Assembly (NCBI GenBank): GCA_041690355.1 | Contig: JAWLHK010000003.1 | Coordinates: 258,848 to 322,847, forward strand | Length of the DNA stretch: 64,000 nt | Direction of reading: 5' to 3' | Source: JAWLHK01 sp041690355 [NCBI: bacterium] | GTDB lineage: Bacteria > J088 > JAWLBW01 | Part shown: piece by piece, positions 43,196 to 51,446 of the stretch | Layout of the letters: every line of letters begins with the position of its first letter | Numbering within the stretch: the first letter of the stretch is position 1 | Notes under the pieces: generated by a model | What the model was told of the DNA's origin: nothing | The model's database searches: none | The model's input: only the letters and a program-made list of their open reading frames with translations | Translations under genes and position numbers: made by a program

Positions 43196-43456
43196 CTAGA
43201 TCCCCAGCTTCTTGAAGAGGTCGTCCATATCTTCGGCGTCATGGACGTCTTCGCCAGCCGCGGATTTCCGTAGCGTATCGGCGGTAACCGCGTTGGGAAT
43301 CCGCACGGCGAACGGCAGGCCCTTGTGCAGTTCCACCTGGCGGTAAAATATGCGGATGGCTTCCGTTGCCGAAATACCCAGCTCAAAAACCTTTTAAGCA
43401 TTGCGCTTGAGCTTCGCCTCCACTCGGGCATGAATCATTGCGGTCTTCGTTGCCAT
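43196..43456 (-). pseudogene. RelB/DinJ-type antitoxin with a premature stop
   Basis: Reading the minus strand from an ATG at 43456 gives MATKTAMIHARVEAKLKRNA, then TAA (43394-43396), then KVFELGISATEAIRIFYRQV, ELHKGLPFAVRIPNAVTADT and a Leu-rich, acidic C-terminus ending DDLFKKLGI before TAG. That is a complete 86-codon RelB/DinJ antitoxin (ribbon-helix-helix start, LGxS-x-x-x-A-I-x-x-F-x-x-x-x-x core) apart from one in-frame stop at codon 21, where the family has Glu; GAA to TAA is a single change. The upstream Shine-Dalgarno-like GGGGAG is present. No toxin gene follows, as tldD lies directly beyond. It is either a fixed nonsense mutation in an orphan antitoxin or a sequencing error. Confidence 0.75.
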
Positions 43457-43747
43457 GGATTCTCCCCTTGCGATCACTGTATATCAATCGCTACACGGGA
43501 GGAAATGCGACCCTGACTTCGTTTCGGGGCGTGGAGAGCGGTCACAGATATTATTGCGGTTTCCAAAAGACTGCAACCGTACCCAACACTCCCCCTCCAA
43601 AGCAATGCGCTTGGCGGGCGGCCGTCTGAATACCATCCCGGCCCCCGGCCACCAAGGCGCCCCCACACCCCCCCTCCGTTCGCCTCCAACCCCCGGTGCG
43701 GTTATACTGATCCTTTTTACTTCCCGAACCCCGCAGGGAGCACGGAT

Positions 43748-44623
43748 ATGGCGCAGATTCTCGACGGCAAGGCACTGGCCCAGCGACTTCGCACCCGCAT
43801 GGCCGAGCGGGTCGCGCGGCTGCGCGACGACAAGGGAATCCTTCCGGGCCTCGGCGTCATTCTCGTGGGCGACAACCCGGCCAGCCAGGTCTACGTGCGC
43901 AACAAGGGGATCGCCTCCCGCGACGCCGGGTTCCACTTCGAGGAGCTGCGCCTGCCCGAGAATGCCTCGCAGGACGACGTGCACGCCGCCATCGACCGCA
44001 TGAACGCGGCCGCCGACATTCACAGCTACCTCGTGCAGCTGCCGCTGCCGAAGCACCTCGACGAAATGAAGGCGCTGCAGCGGATCGCCGTCGAGAAGGA
44101 CGCCGACGGTCTGCTCCCCGCCAGCCTCGGGCAGCTCGTGGCCGGCCTGCCGGGACCCATTCCGTGCACGCCCCATGGCGTCATGAAGCTGCTCGAGGAA
44201 GCGCAGTGCGACCCGCGCGGTAAGCATGCCGTCGTCATCGGCCGCAGCAACATCGTCGGCAAGCCGATGGCCCTCCTGCTCCTGCGCGCCGACGCCACGG
44301 TCACCATCTGCCACTCGCGCACCCCCGACCTGCCCGCCGTCGTGCGCGGCGCCGACATCGTGGTCGCCGCCGTGGGCCGCGCCCGCATGGTCAAGGGAGA
44401 CTGGCTGAAGCCGGGCGCCGTCATCATCGACGTGGGCATGAACCGCGACGAACAGGGGAAACTCTGCGGCGACGTCGATTACGATTCCGCCAGCGCCGTC
44501 GCCTCGGCCATCACGCCCGTCCCCGGCGGGGTCGGGCCGATGACCATCGCCATGCTGCTCGAGAACACCTTCCAGGCCGCGCTGCGGGCCGCCGGCGTTT
44601 CTGACGCGGGCGCCTACGCATGA
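43748..44623 (+). CDS. folD: Methylenetetrahydrofolate dehydrogenase/cyclohydrolase
   Basis: A 291-residue FolD, which oxidises methylene-THF to methenyl-THF and hydrolyses it to formyl-THF. Family motifs: the catalytic Lys region [51 protein letters not shown], then the nucleotide-binding [18 protein letters not shown] and [24 protein letters not shown] -10-like box is at 43703-43708. It overlaps the next gene by 4 bases (ATGA) and lies upstream of gcvT, so it may be expressed with part of the glycine cleavage set, which produces its methylene-THF substrate. Confidence 0.96.
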   Translation: MAQILDGKALAQRLRTRMAERVARLRDDKGILPGLGVILVGDNPASQVYVRNKGIASRDAGFHFEELRLPENASQDDVHAAIDRMNAAADIHSYLVQLPLPKHLDEMKALQRIAVEKDADGLLPASLGQLVAGLPGPIPCTPHGVMKLLEEAQCDPRGKHAVVIGRSNIVGKPMALLLLRADATVTICHSRTPDLPAVVRGADIVVAAVGRARMVKGDWLKPGAVIIDVGMNRDEQGKLCGDVDYDSASAVASAITPVPGGVGPMTIAMLLENTFQAALRAAGVSDAGAYA

Positions 44624-45390
44624 AGACGCTGCTTCTGCTGTGCGCCCTCGTGGCCGCCGATGCCGGCATGTGGCGCTATGAAGACGCCGCCGGCAACGTC
44701 AACTTCACCAATAACCTCGACGCAGTTCCGCTGGAATTCCGCGCCAAGGCGACCCGCTTCGAGCCGCGCTCCGACCGGGTGCAGAGCGAGGCCGCCCTCG
44801 GCGCCGGCGGGATCGCCGCCTATGCCTCGCAGAAGGAACTCGACGAGGCGGCCGCGCTCACCCAGGCCCAGGCTGAAGAGCGGCTGCGCGCGGGCCGGCT
44901 GACCGAGGCCCAGGTGCGTTATCTGGTGGAGCGCGGCGTGCTGCGCACCTCGGCGCTGGGCGACACGGTGCGCTCGGGCCGGACACAGGCAGAACTGGCC
45001 GCCGAGCGCGCGCAGGCAGCGAAGGCTGCGAACGAGGATCCGCTCGGGCTCGGCAAGCTGGCCGTGCCGATGGCCAGCCCGCAGGGTATCCGCGAGCGGC
45101 TGCGGCCGATTACCGAGAGCCCCAAGTTCCGCTGGTCGCTGATCGGCGAGGGGGTGCTCATGGGCATTCTCATCGTCGCCCTCCCCTTCGCGCTGCGCAA
45201 GTACCATGAAGACGGCACGCGCCGCATCGTGCGTCTCTCTTTCATCTTCATCTTCGTCATCATCTCGGCGACGGGGAACCTCGTGCTCTTCCGCGACGAA
45301 ATCGCACTGCTCTTCGGCGTCGCGAAAGACGTGCAGACTGCCGGCGCTCCCCAGCCTCCGAACCCATCCGGAAAGAATCATGAGCGATAA
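44620..45390 (+). CDS. DUF4124-containing membrane protein
   Basis: A 256-residue protein with a signal-like start ([16 protein letters not shown]) and the DUF4124 module [21 protein letters not shown], in which a Trp-Arg-Tyr-x-Asp strand is followed by Gly-x-Val-x-Phe-T. The middle is charged and Ala-rich, probably helical. Two membrane helices lie at about residues 170-190 and 200-222, and the tail is proline-rich. Function unknown; DUF4124 proteins are envelope-linked. It overlaps folD by 4 bases and overlaps gcvT by 11, so it is part of that operon. Confidence 0.78.
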   Translation: MKTLLLLCALVAADAGMWRYEDAAGNVNFTNNLDAVPLEFRAKATRFEPRSDRVQSEAALGAGGIAAYASQKELDEAAALTQAQAEERLRAGRLTEAQVRYLVERGVLRTSALGDTVRSGRTQAELAAERAQAAKAANEDPLGLGKLAVPMASPQGIRERLRPITESPKFRWSLIGEGVLMGILIVALPFALRKYHEDGTRRIVRLSFIFIFVIISATGNLVLFRDEIALLFGVAKDVQTAGAPQPPNPSGKNHER

Positions 45391-46495
45391 GAAAACTCCG
45401 TTGAACGCGACGCACCGCAAGGCCGGGGCGCGCATGGTCAGCTTTGCCGGGTGGGACATGCCCGTGCAGTACGCCGGCGTCATTCAGGAACACAAGGCCG
45501 TGCGCGAAAAGGCGGGCCTGTTCGACGTCAGCCACATGGGCGAGATCTGGGTGACCGGGCCCAATGCGGCCGCCGTCTGCCAGCATCTGATCACCAACGA
45601 TGTCGGCCTGCTGCAGGAAGACGGCCAGATCATCTATTCCGCCGTGTGCCAGCCCGACGGGGGAACCGTGGATGACGTGCTGCTGCACCGCATTTCGCCG
45701 ACGGAATACCTGTTTGTCGTGAACGCCGCCAACATCGACAAGGATTTCGCCTTCTTCTGCGAACACGCGCCGCAGGGGGCCGAGCTGACGAACCGTTCGG
45801 ACGACTGGGGGCAGCTCGCCCTGCAGGGTCCCCTGAGCCAGCAGATTCTGCAGCCGCTCGTCGACGTCGCGCTCGACGACATCGCCTACTACACTTTCAA
45901 GCCGGCCACGATGGCAGGGATCCGCGGATTGCTGGCCCGCACGGGATACACCGGCGAAGACGGCTTCGAGCTCTACGTGCCGGCCGACCGCGTGGTGGAA
46001 CTCTGGAACAAAGTGATGGAGGCCGGCGCTCCCCAGGGGCTCGAGCCCATCGGTCTCGGCGCCCGCGACACGCTGCGCCTCGAAGCCGGCTATTCCCTGT
46101 ACGGCCACGAGCTCTCGGCCACAATCACCCCCCTCGAGGCGAACCTCGGCTGGGTGACCAAGCTCGACGGCGACGATTTCGTGGGCCGCGACGCTCTGCG
46201 CAAGCAGAAAGAGGCCGGCATCCCCCGCCAGATCGTCGGCTTCCGCTTCACGGGCCGGGGCGTGCCGCGCGACGGCTACCCGGTGTGGAAGGGGGACGAG
46301 CAGCTCGGCGTCGTCACCAGCGGCACCATGAGCCCCATGCTGCAGACCGGCATCGGCCTGGCCCTCGTGAAGCGCGGCTCCCTGCAGGACGGGGACGCGC
46401 TCGACGTCGAAATCCGCGGAAAACGGTTTCCGGCCGTGGTCCAGCGCCCGCCGTTCGTCCCCTCGAACGTCCGGCGCAAGCCTCGAAAGGCTTGA
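45380..46495 (+). CDS. gcvT: Glycine cleavage system aminomethyltransferase (T protein)
   Basis: A 371-residue GcvT, which takes the aminomethyl group from lipoyl-GcvH and makes methylene-THF plus ammonia. Motifs: [37 protein letters not shown] with the folate-binding and catalytic Asp region, and [16 protein letters not shown]. The ATG at 45380 lies inside the end of the previous gene. The open frame extends upstream into that gene but lacks homology there. It begins the gcvT-gcvH-gcvP series and lies downstream of folD. The end of the gene overlaps the -35 box of the gcvH promoter candidate. Confidence 0.97.
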   Translation: MSDKKTPLNATHRKAGARMVSFAGWDMPVQYAGVIQEHKAVREKAGLFDVSHMGEIWVTGPNAAAVCQHLITNDVGLLQEDGQIIYSAVCQPDGGTVDDVLLHRISPTEYLFVVNAANIDKDFAFFCEHAPQGAELTNRSDDWGQLALQGPLSQQILQPLVDVALDDIAYYTFKPATMAGIRGLLARTGYTGEDGFELYVPADRVVELWNKVMEAGAPQGLEPIGLGARDTLRLEAGYSLYGHELSATITPLEANLGWVTKLDGDDFVGRDALRKQKEAGIPRQIVGFRFTGRGVPRDGYPVWKGDEQLGVVTSGTMSPMLQTGIGLALVKRGSLQDGDALDVEIRGKRFPAVVQRPPFVPSNVRRKPRKA

Positions 46496-46522
46496 CACAG
46501 CCGAAATCCGATCCTGTACAAT
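46492..46522 (+). promoter_or_regulatory. Candidate promoter upstream of gcvH
   Basis: TTGACA (46492-46497) overlaps the gcvT stop and TACAAT (46517-46522) follows after 19 bases, slightly longer than ideal. A small hairpin CTCGC-ttgg-GCGAG lies at about 46535-46548, before gcvH. I see no glycine riboswitch here. Confidence 0.45.
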
Positions 46523-46595
46523 GTTCCCTTGAGCCCTCGCTTGGGCGAGCGGCCCGATAAGTACCCCGGTCTTCCGAGAAAGGAGCATCCCGGAA

Positions 46596-47006
46596 ATGGA
46601 TTTTCCGAAGCATCTCAAGTATACGCGCGAACACGAATGGGCCCTCATCGAGGGCGACGAAGTGACCGTCGGCATCACCGAATACGCGGCTGAAAAGCTC
46701 GGCGACGTCGTCTACGTCGATCTCCCCGAAGAAGGCGACTCGCTCGACGCGGGCGGCACGTTCGGCGCGGTCGAAAGCGTGAAGGCCGTAAGCGATCTCT
46801 ACTCCCCGATCACGGGAACGGTCAAGGAGATCAACAAGTCGCTCGCCGACAGCCCCGAGGTCATCAACGAAGACCCGTACGTCGAGGCGTGGATGGTCAA
46901 GATCACCGTCGACGATCCCGACGAGCTCGAAGACCTGATGACGGCCGAAGCCTACGCGGCCTACATCGCCGAGAGCAGCGAAGAAGGTTCTGACGAAGAG
47001 GAATAA
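46596..47006 (+). CDS. gcvH: Glycine cleavage system H protein
   Basis: A 136-residue lipoyl carrier. The lipoylated Lys is in [15 protein letters not shown] at about residue 65; the start [11 protein letters not shown] and the closing [18 protein letters not shown] segment (here [15 protein letters not shown]) are canonical. The tail is unusually acidic ([10 protein letters not shown]). It needs LipB or a lipoate ligase for modification; lipB is at 36.6-37.2 kb. It starts 100 bases after gcvT with its own candidate promoter and a good AAAGGAG site. Confidence 0.97.
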   Translation: MDFPKHLKYTREHEWALIEGDEVTVGITEYAAEKLGDVVYVDLPEEGDSLDAGGTFGAVESVKAVSDLYSPITGTVKEINKSLADSPEVINEDPYVEAWMVKITVDDPDELEDLMTAEAYAAYIAESSEEGSDEEE

Positions 47007-47188
47007 GGGCACGTCCCCTGTTCCGCACGGCGCAGCATTCGCCCCGGCTCCGGTCGGCGCGGATCCTGCGCTGTTTTTCTTATCCGCCCCGTGCCGATGC
47101 GGCTTCCGGCGCCGGGCGCACCGCCATTGACGGCCGCACCGCCCACCGGCATCCTGTTGAATTACGATTTTTTTCCTGCGAGTCATCC

Positions 47189-50098
47189 ATGAGTCAGCGT
47201 ACGCGTCTTTTCGAATCCACCGATCGTTTCGTCGACCGCCACCTCGGGCCCCGCGAAAGCGAGCTGCGCGAGATGCTCGACACCCTCGGCTACCGCACGC
47301 TCGACGAACTCATGGACGCCACGCTGCCGGCGGGGATCCGCAGCCGCACGCCGCTCGACCTCGAAGCGCCGCGCAGCGAGTTCGAGGCCCTCGCGGAACT
47401 GAAGGGCATTGCGGAACGCAACCAGATTTTCCGCTCCTTCATCGGCATGGGCTATCACGACACGGTCGTGCCGCCGGTCATCCAGCGCAACATCCTCGAG
47501 AATCCGGGCTGGTACACGCAATACACGCCCTATCAGGCCGAGATCGCGCAGGGGCGCCTCGAGGCGCTGCTCAACTTTCAGACGATGATCATCGATCTGA
47601 CCGGCCTCCCCATTGCGAACGCCTCGCTGCTCGACGAAGGGACCGCCGCCGCCGAAGCCATGACGATGTGCATGGCCGCCAAGGCGAAGCGGAAGGATTC
47701 CCCGCGCGCCTTCTTCGTCTCGGAATCGTGCCACCCGCAGACCATCGAAGTCGTGCGCACGCGCGCCCGGGCGCTGGGAATCGAGGTCATCGTGGGGAAC
47801 CATGAGGCCTTCGACTTCCACAAGCCGGTCTTCGGCGTGCTGCTGCAGTACCCGGCCACCGACGGCGTCATCTGGGACTACCGGGCCATCATCGACAAGG
47901 CGCACGAGCACGGCGCGCTGGTCGTCCTGGCGGCCGACATTCTGAGCCTCACGGTGCTCACGCCGCCGGGGGAACTCGGGGCCGACATCGCGGTGGGCAA
48001 CACGCAGCGTTTCGGCGTGCCCCTCGGCTTCGGCGGACCCCACGCCGCCTACATGTCGACGAAGGACGAACACAAGCGCATCATTCCGGGGCGCATCGTC
48101 GGCGTCTCGCGCGACGTCGACGACAAGCCGGCCATCCGCCTGGCGCTGCAGACGCGCGAGCAGCATATCCGCCGCGACAAGGCGACGAGCAACATCTGCA
48201 CGGCCCAGGTTCTGCTGGCCATCATCGCGTCGATGTACGCCGTCTATCACGGTCCGCACGGGCTGCGGAAGATCGCCGAGCGCGTCCACAGTCTGGCCCG
48301 CGTCGTCGAGAAGGGGCTGCGCCGTCTGGGCTACGACCTGCCGGCCACGCCGTACTTCGATACCCTGCGCGTGAACCTGGGCAAGATTGACCAGGATTCC
48401 CTCTTCCGCTTCGCCGCCGAGCGCCGCATGAACCTGCGCGCCCTCGACAGCCACCACGTCGGCATCGCCCTCGATGAAGCGGTGACGCGCGCCGACGTCG
48501 TCGCGCTCTTCGAAGTCTTCGCGCAGGCGGCCGGCAGCACGGTCGACTTCACGCCCGAGGATCTGGCCGAGGACGTCGGCTTCGACGCCGAGGCCTTCTA
48601 TGCCCGCCGTTCCGCGTACCTCGAGCATCCGGTGTTCAACAGCTACCACTCCGAAATGGAGATGCTGCGCTACATCCACCGCCTGCAGAACCGCGACCTG
48701 TCGCTCACGACGAGCATGATACCGCTCGGCTCCTGCACGATGAAGCTGAACGCGACGGCCGAGATGTATCCGGTTACGTGGCCGGAATTCGGCCGTATCC
48801 ATCCCTTCGCGCCCGCGGAGCAGACCCACGGCTACCGCCAGATGCTGCAGCAGCTCGAGCAGATGCTCATGGAGGTGACCGGTTTCGCCGGCATTTCGCT
48901 GCAGCCGAACGCCGGCTCACAAGGGGAATATGCGGGGCTGCTCGTCATCCGCCGTTACCACGAGAGCCGCGGTGAAGCGGAACGCAACGTCTGCCTCATC
49001 CCTAGCTCGGCCCACGGTACGAACCCGGCCAGCGCCGCGCTCGCCGGCATGAAGGTCGTGGTCGTCGAGTGCGACAACCAGGGGAACATCAACGTGGCCG
49101 ACCTCAAGAAGAAAGCGGCCGAGCATGCCGCAAACCTGGCCGCGCTCATGGTCACCTATCCGTCGACCCACGGCGTCTTCGAGGAATCGATCGAGGAGGT
49201 CTGCGCCGTGGTGCACCAGCACGGCGGGCAGGTCTATATGGACGGCGCGAACATGAACGCCCAGGTCGGTCTCATCCGCCCGGGGGAATTCGGTCCCGAC
49301 GTCTGCCACCTGAACCTGCACAAGACCTTCTGCATTCCGCACGGCGGCGGCGGCCCGGGCATGGGCCCCATCGGCGTGGCGGCGCATCTCGTCCCCTTTC
49401 TTCCCGGTCATCCCGTCGTGACCATCGGCGGCCCGAACGCCATCGGTCCCGTCTCGGCGGCCCCGTGGGGAAGCGCGAGCATCTTGCCGATCTCGTGGAT
49501 GTACGTGCGCATGATGGGGGGCGAGGGGCTGCGCAAGGCGACCCAGGTCGCCATCCTCAACGCCAACTACATCGCGGCGCGCCTGGCCCCGCACTACCCC
49601 GTGCTGTACAAAGGGAAGCATAACCTGGTCGCCCACGAGTGCATCTTCGACACGCGCCACTTCAAGGAGACCGCGGGTATTGAAGTCGAGGATATCGCCA
49701 AGCGCCTGATGGACTACGGCTATCACGCGCCGACGATCTCCTTCCCCGTTCCGGGCACGCTCATGGTCGAGCCGACCGAAAGCGAATCGAAGGCGGAACT
49801 GGATCGCTTCTGCGACGCCATGATCGCCATCCGCCAGGAGATCCGCGATATCGAGGAAGGCCGCGCGGATCGCGAGCGGAACGTCGTGAAGCTGGCGCCG
49901 CACACGGCCGAGCAGGTGCTGCGCGAGACGTGGAACCGCCCCTACTCGCGTGAGCAGGCGGCTTTTCCGGCCGCGTGGGTGCGCGAGAACAAGTTCTGGC
50001 CGGCGGTCGGCCGCATCAATCAGGTCCTGGGCGACCGGAATCTGATCTGCGCGTGTCTGCCGATCGAGGCGTACGCGAGCGACGGGAGCGATTCCTGA
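47189..50098 (+). CDS. gcvP: Glycine dehydrogenase (decarboxylating), fused P protein
   Basis: A 969-residue P protein of the long homodimeric type in which the two ancient halves are joined. Residues 1-450 are the N-terminal half ([35 protein letters not shown]). The PLP-binding Lys is in [21 protein letters not shown] near residue 710. Other hallmarks are [14 protein letters not shown] and [11 protein letters not shown]. Together with GcvT and GcvH (and a dihydrolipoamide dehydrogenase outside the window) it splits glycine to CO2, ammonia and methylene-THF. Distance to gcvH is 182 bases, a bit long for an operon. A heptamer array starts within its last two codons. Confidence 0.97.
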   Translation: MSQRTRLFESTDRFVDRHLGPRESELREMLDTLGYRTLDELMDATLPAGIRSRTPLDLEAPRSEFEALAELKGIAERNQIFRSFIGMGYHDTVVPPVIQRNILENPGWYTQYTPYQAEIAQGRLEALLNFQTMIIDLTGLPIANASLLDEGTAAAEAMTMCMAAKAKRKDSPRAFFVSESCHPQTIEVVRTRARALGIEVIVGNHEAFDFHKPVFGVLLQYPATDGVIWDYRAIIDKAHEHGALVVLAADILSLTVLTPPGELGADIAVGNTQRFGVPLGFGGPHAAYMSTKDEHKRIIPGRIVGVSRDVDDKPAIRLALQTREQHIRRDKATSNICTAQVLLAIIASMYAVYHGPHGLRKIAERVHSLARVVEKGLRRLGYDLPATPYFDTLRVNLGKIDQDSLFRFAAERRMNLRALDSHHVGIALDEAVTRADVVALFEVFAQAAGSTVDFTPEDLAEDVGFDAEAFYARRSAYLEHPVFNSYHSEMEMLRYIHRLQNRDLSLTTSMIPLGSCTMKLNATAEMYPVTWPEFGRIHPFAPAEQTHGYRQMLQQLEQMLMEVTGFAGISLQPNAGSQGEYAGLLVIRRYHESRGEAERNVCLIPSSAHGTNPASAALAGMKVVVVECDNQGNINVADLKKKAAEHAANLAALMVTYPSTHGVFEESIEEVCAVVHQHGGQVYMDGANMNAQVGLIRPGEFGPDVCHLNLHKTFCIPHGGGGPGMGPIGVAAHLVPFLPGHPVVTIGGPNAIGPVSAAPWGSASILPISWMYVRMMGGEGLRKATQVAILNANYIAARLAPHYPVLYKGKHNLVAHECIFDTRHFKETAGIEVEDIAKRLMDYGYHAPTISFPVPGTLMVEPTESESKAELDRFCDAMIAIRQEIRDIEEGRADRERNVVKLAPHTAEQVLRETWNRPYSREQAAFPAAWVRENKFWPAVGRINQVLGDRNLICACLPIEAYASDGSDS

Positions 50099-50117
50099 TT
50101 CCTGATTCTTGATTCCT
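50090..50117. repeat. Heptanucleotide array over the gcvP stop codon
   Basis: GATTCCT GATTCCT GATTCTT GATTCCT; the first unit includes the last two gcvP codons and the stop TGA (50096-50098). It is followed by a less regular AGGACCGA-type repeat up to 50155. Confidence 0.7.
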
Positions 50118-50170
50118 GAGCAGCCAGGACCGAAGGACCGAACAGTCCGATAGCCGCCGTCCGATTCTCC

Positions 50171-50302
50171 ATGACCGACTGGATCGATCTTGATCATACG
50201 CTCACCGAGTGGTTGCTGTTCGCGGCCGTCATTGCCGTGCTGCTCGGCGTGCGCGCGTGGGCCCGGCGCCAGCGGCGCCGGCAGGAGGCGGGGGAGGAGT
50301 AA
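50171..50302 (+). CDS. Possible 43-residue single-helix membrane protein
   Basis: A short frame, MTDWIDLDHTLTEWLLFAAV followed by a hydrophobic stretch and a basic tail with RRQRRR, gives one membrane helix with an acidic N-terminus and a strongly basic C-terminus, as expected for a small inner-membrane protein. No clear ribosome-binding site is seen. It lies between gcvP and the repeat copy; I treat it as plausible only. Confidence 0.4.
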   Translation: MTDWIDLDHTLTEWLLFAAVIAVLLGVRAWARRQRRRQEAGEE

Positions 50303-50367
50303 GGCGCCCGCTCGCGCGGCCCCCACCCGGCGAACTCACGCCGCCAGGGCTCCCCGAGGGGAGCAAA
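50303..50367 (-). repeat. Inverted diverged copy of the 83-84 bp repeat unit
   Basis: On the minus strand it reads TTTGCTCCCCTCGGGGAGCC, a diverged middle, then CGGGTGGGGGCCGCG and AGCGGGC, matching the tandem units at 51.1-51.4 kb. With that array it brackets the interrupted DUF559 gene in inverted orientation. Confidence 0.7.
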
Positions 50368-50439
50368 TTTTGAGCGGCCAAGAAAATCGTCGGACACCAG
50401 GGTTCGCAAAGTGAGGGTTCCGGGTTAGAATCGGCGGCG

Positions 50440-51101
50440 ATGACCAAGGAGATATTTTCGCCACGCTATGTCCGCCTCCTGGCCCAGGAGATGCGCCGGA
50501 ACCCGACCCCGACCGAAAAAATGCTCTGGCAGAAGCTGCGGCGTGGCAACCTGAACGGCATCGGCTTCAAACAGCAGGAGCCGATCGGCCGGTACATCGT
50601 CGACTTCCTCGCCCCCCGACTAAACAGGGTGTTGAAATATTCCCGCGAGCGCGCACATGGTGCGTTTTCAGGCGGCGGCAAGGCGCGACAAGGAGTCGAT
50701 GTGGTGCATCGGCGACGAAGGCGCAACGAAGCAGCCGCCTAGAAAAAGCCCTGTGCCCTGAAAGGGTTAGGGCCGGCATGGCCGCATCTACTGCGTTGCC
50801 GCGTCTCGACAGACCACCGGTATGCCTTCGACGCGGACGCCTTGCATCTGCAAGCCATGGCGGCCCTAACGCGCCGCGCGTGATATTTCAACGCCCTGTT
50901 AACGCCGTCATCGAGATCGACGGACCTGTCCACGATCTTCGTAAAGATTACGACGGACTTCGAGACGAATGGCTTCTGGCAAACGGTTATCGGACGCTTC
51001 ACATCTCTGTCGACGACGTGGAATCAAGACTCCACGCTACGCTGGCCACCATTCTGCAATTCTGTACCGAGAGACCGGCTCACACCATCGACCAGTCCTG
51101 A
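50440..51101 (+). pseudogene. DUF559 (Vsr/REase-like) gene split by an insertion
   Basis: The N-terminal part (50440-50622) is the start of a DUF559 nuclease-like protein: LAQEMRRNPTPTEKMLWQKL, GIGFKQQEPIGRYIVDFLAP. The C-terminal part (50901-51101) continues as NAVIEIDGPVHDLRKDYDGL, RDEWLLANGYRTLHISVDDV, in a different frame. Deleting exactly 50623-50900 (278 bases) rejoins the codons CTA and AAC and restores one frame, with RLNAVIEIDG as expected for the family's D/E-x-K-like core. The product would be about 127 residues, normal for DUF559. A TAGAAT box is 8 bases before the ATG. Proteins of this type share a fold with very-short-patch repair nucleases; actual role unknown. Confidence 0.82.
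50623..50900. mobile_element. 278-bp inverted-repeat element inserted in the DUF559 gene
   Basis: The ends are AACAGGGTGTTGAAATAT and, as reverse complement of the right end, AACAGGGCGTTGAAATAT: one difference in 18. The inside has a second inverted pair, GTTAGGGCCGGCATGGC (50766-50782) and the complement of GCCATGGCGGCCCTAAC. No transposase is encoded, so it looks like a miniature non-autonomous element. AAC directly follows the right end and also forms the first bases of the element, so a 3-base duplication cannot be distinguished from none. Confidence 0.75.
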
Positions 51102-51133
51102 TCCACTTGAACGACCTGGATAGGGCACGCCGT

Positions 51134-51446
51134 TTGCTCCCCTCGGGGAGCCATGCTTCACAAGGTGCACCAGGTGGGGGCCGCGCCAGCGGGCCGGCCT
51201 GCAACATCGCTCGCCACTTGCTCCCCTCGGGGAGCCATGCTTCACAAAGTGCACCAGGTGGGGGCCGCGACAGCGGGCCGATTTGCACATCGCTCGCCAC
51301 TTGCTCCCCTCGGGGAGCCATGCTTCACAAGGTGCACCAGGTGGGGGCCGCGACAGCGGGCCGATTTGCACATCGCTCGCCATTTGCTCCCCTCGGGGAG
51401 CCATGCTTCACAAGATGCACTGGGTGAGGGCCGCGACAGCGGAAGT
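51134..51446 (+). repeat. Tandem repeat, nearly four units of 83-84 bp
   Basis: Units start at 51134, 51218, 51301 and 51384 (84, 83 and 83 bp). Each has TTGCTCCCCTCGGGGAGCC, ATGCTTCACAA(G/A)(G/A)TGCAC, CAGGTGGGGGCCGCG and a spacer ending CATCGCTCGCCA. The core CTCCCCTCGGGGAG is a palindrome. Units 2 to 4 are nearly identical; the first and the truncated last unit are more diverged. Open frames exist through the array in several frames but only because the period is near a multiple of three; I see no gene. Confidence 0.92.

Noticed and set aside
46496-46595. Glycine riboswitch before gcvH
   Set aside because: The region has a promoter-like pair and one small hairpin but lacks the conserved glycine aptamer core sequences, and it is too short for a tandem aptamer.
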